Assembly: GCA_035504175.1 (NCBI GenBank) | Contig: DATJSJ010000106.1 | Span: forward strand, 1 to 5,469 | Direction of reading: 5' to 3' | DNA: 5,469 nucleotides | Source of the DNA: DATJSJ01 sp035504175 | Lineage (GTDB): Bacteria > Pseudomonadota > Alphaproteobacteria > Acetobacterales > Acetobacteraceae | Shown here: positions 5,447 to 5,469 of the stretch, one piece after another | Layout: every line of letters begins with the position of its first letter | Position numbering within the stretch: the stretch's first letter is position 1 | Position numbers and translations under genes: made by a program | Notes under the pieces: generated by a model | Told to the model about the DNA's origin: nothing | Databases searched by the model: none | The model's input: the letters and a program-made list of their open reading frames with translations, nothing else

Positions 5447-5469
5447 TAAAGTCCGGGATTGCAAAGGCT

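Noticed and set aside
4685..5464. 259-codon minus-strand open frame opposite the amidase
   Set aside because: No recognisable domain, Arg/Pro/His-rich, and it runs opposite conserved amidase sequence and through the candidate terminator.
1..5469. Mobile element, CRISPR array, toxin-antitoxin or phage-defence system
   Set aside because: No long terminal repeats, spaced repeats, transposase, nuclease or small paired genes are seen; the genes are metabolic or regulatory and compositionally uniform.

Overview
The window is a GC-rich (roughly 70% by eye) bacterial chromosomal segment packed with ordinary-looking genes. The composition, the cytochrome c'/c556-type protein, the LysR/SDR pair and the amidase all suit a high-GC proteobacterium, most likely an alphaproteobacterium. 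That assignment is inference, since there is no rRNA or marker gene. No tRNA, rRNA, insertion sequence, integrase, phage gene or CRISPR array is visible.

Layout. (1) The left edge holds the N-terminal 110 residues of a classical short-chain dehydrogenase on the minus strand, cut off by the window edge. (2) Divergent from it is a full-length LysR-type regulator. The 145-bp spacer between them contains a perfect 8+5+8 inverted repeat and the only AT-rich promoter-like patch, the classic arrangement for a regulator controlling its divergent neighbour. (3) Convergent with the regulator is a LOG-family (lysine decarboxylase-like) phosphoribohydrolase gene on the minus strand. (4) A 68-bp divergent spacer with three copies of an ACGGTT element separates it from a plus-strand series. 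(5) That series encodes an exported class II cytochrome c (c'-like), a 4-hydroxybenzoyl-CoA-thioesterase-like hotdog protein with a GTG start, a non-canonical SDR without the catalytic Tyr and Lys, and an amidase-signature hydrolase. A candidate intrinsic terminator follows the amidase.

How the genes may work together. The last four genes run in one direction with gaps of 55, 57 and 10 bp, so they may form one transcription unit. The SDR and amidase are the tightest pair and are probably translated together. A thioesterase, an SDR-fold protein and an amidase would suit degradation of an amide- or CoA-linked carboxylic compound, but no substrate can be read from the sequence. The cytochrome may be an independent first gene.

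I see no wholly new system. The points most worth following up are the SDR-like protein with a degenerate active site and no tyrosine at all, the c'-type heme site with Phe in place of the usual Met ligand plus a His-rich loop, and two sets of unassigned operator-like repeats.
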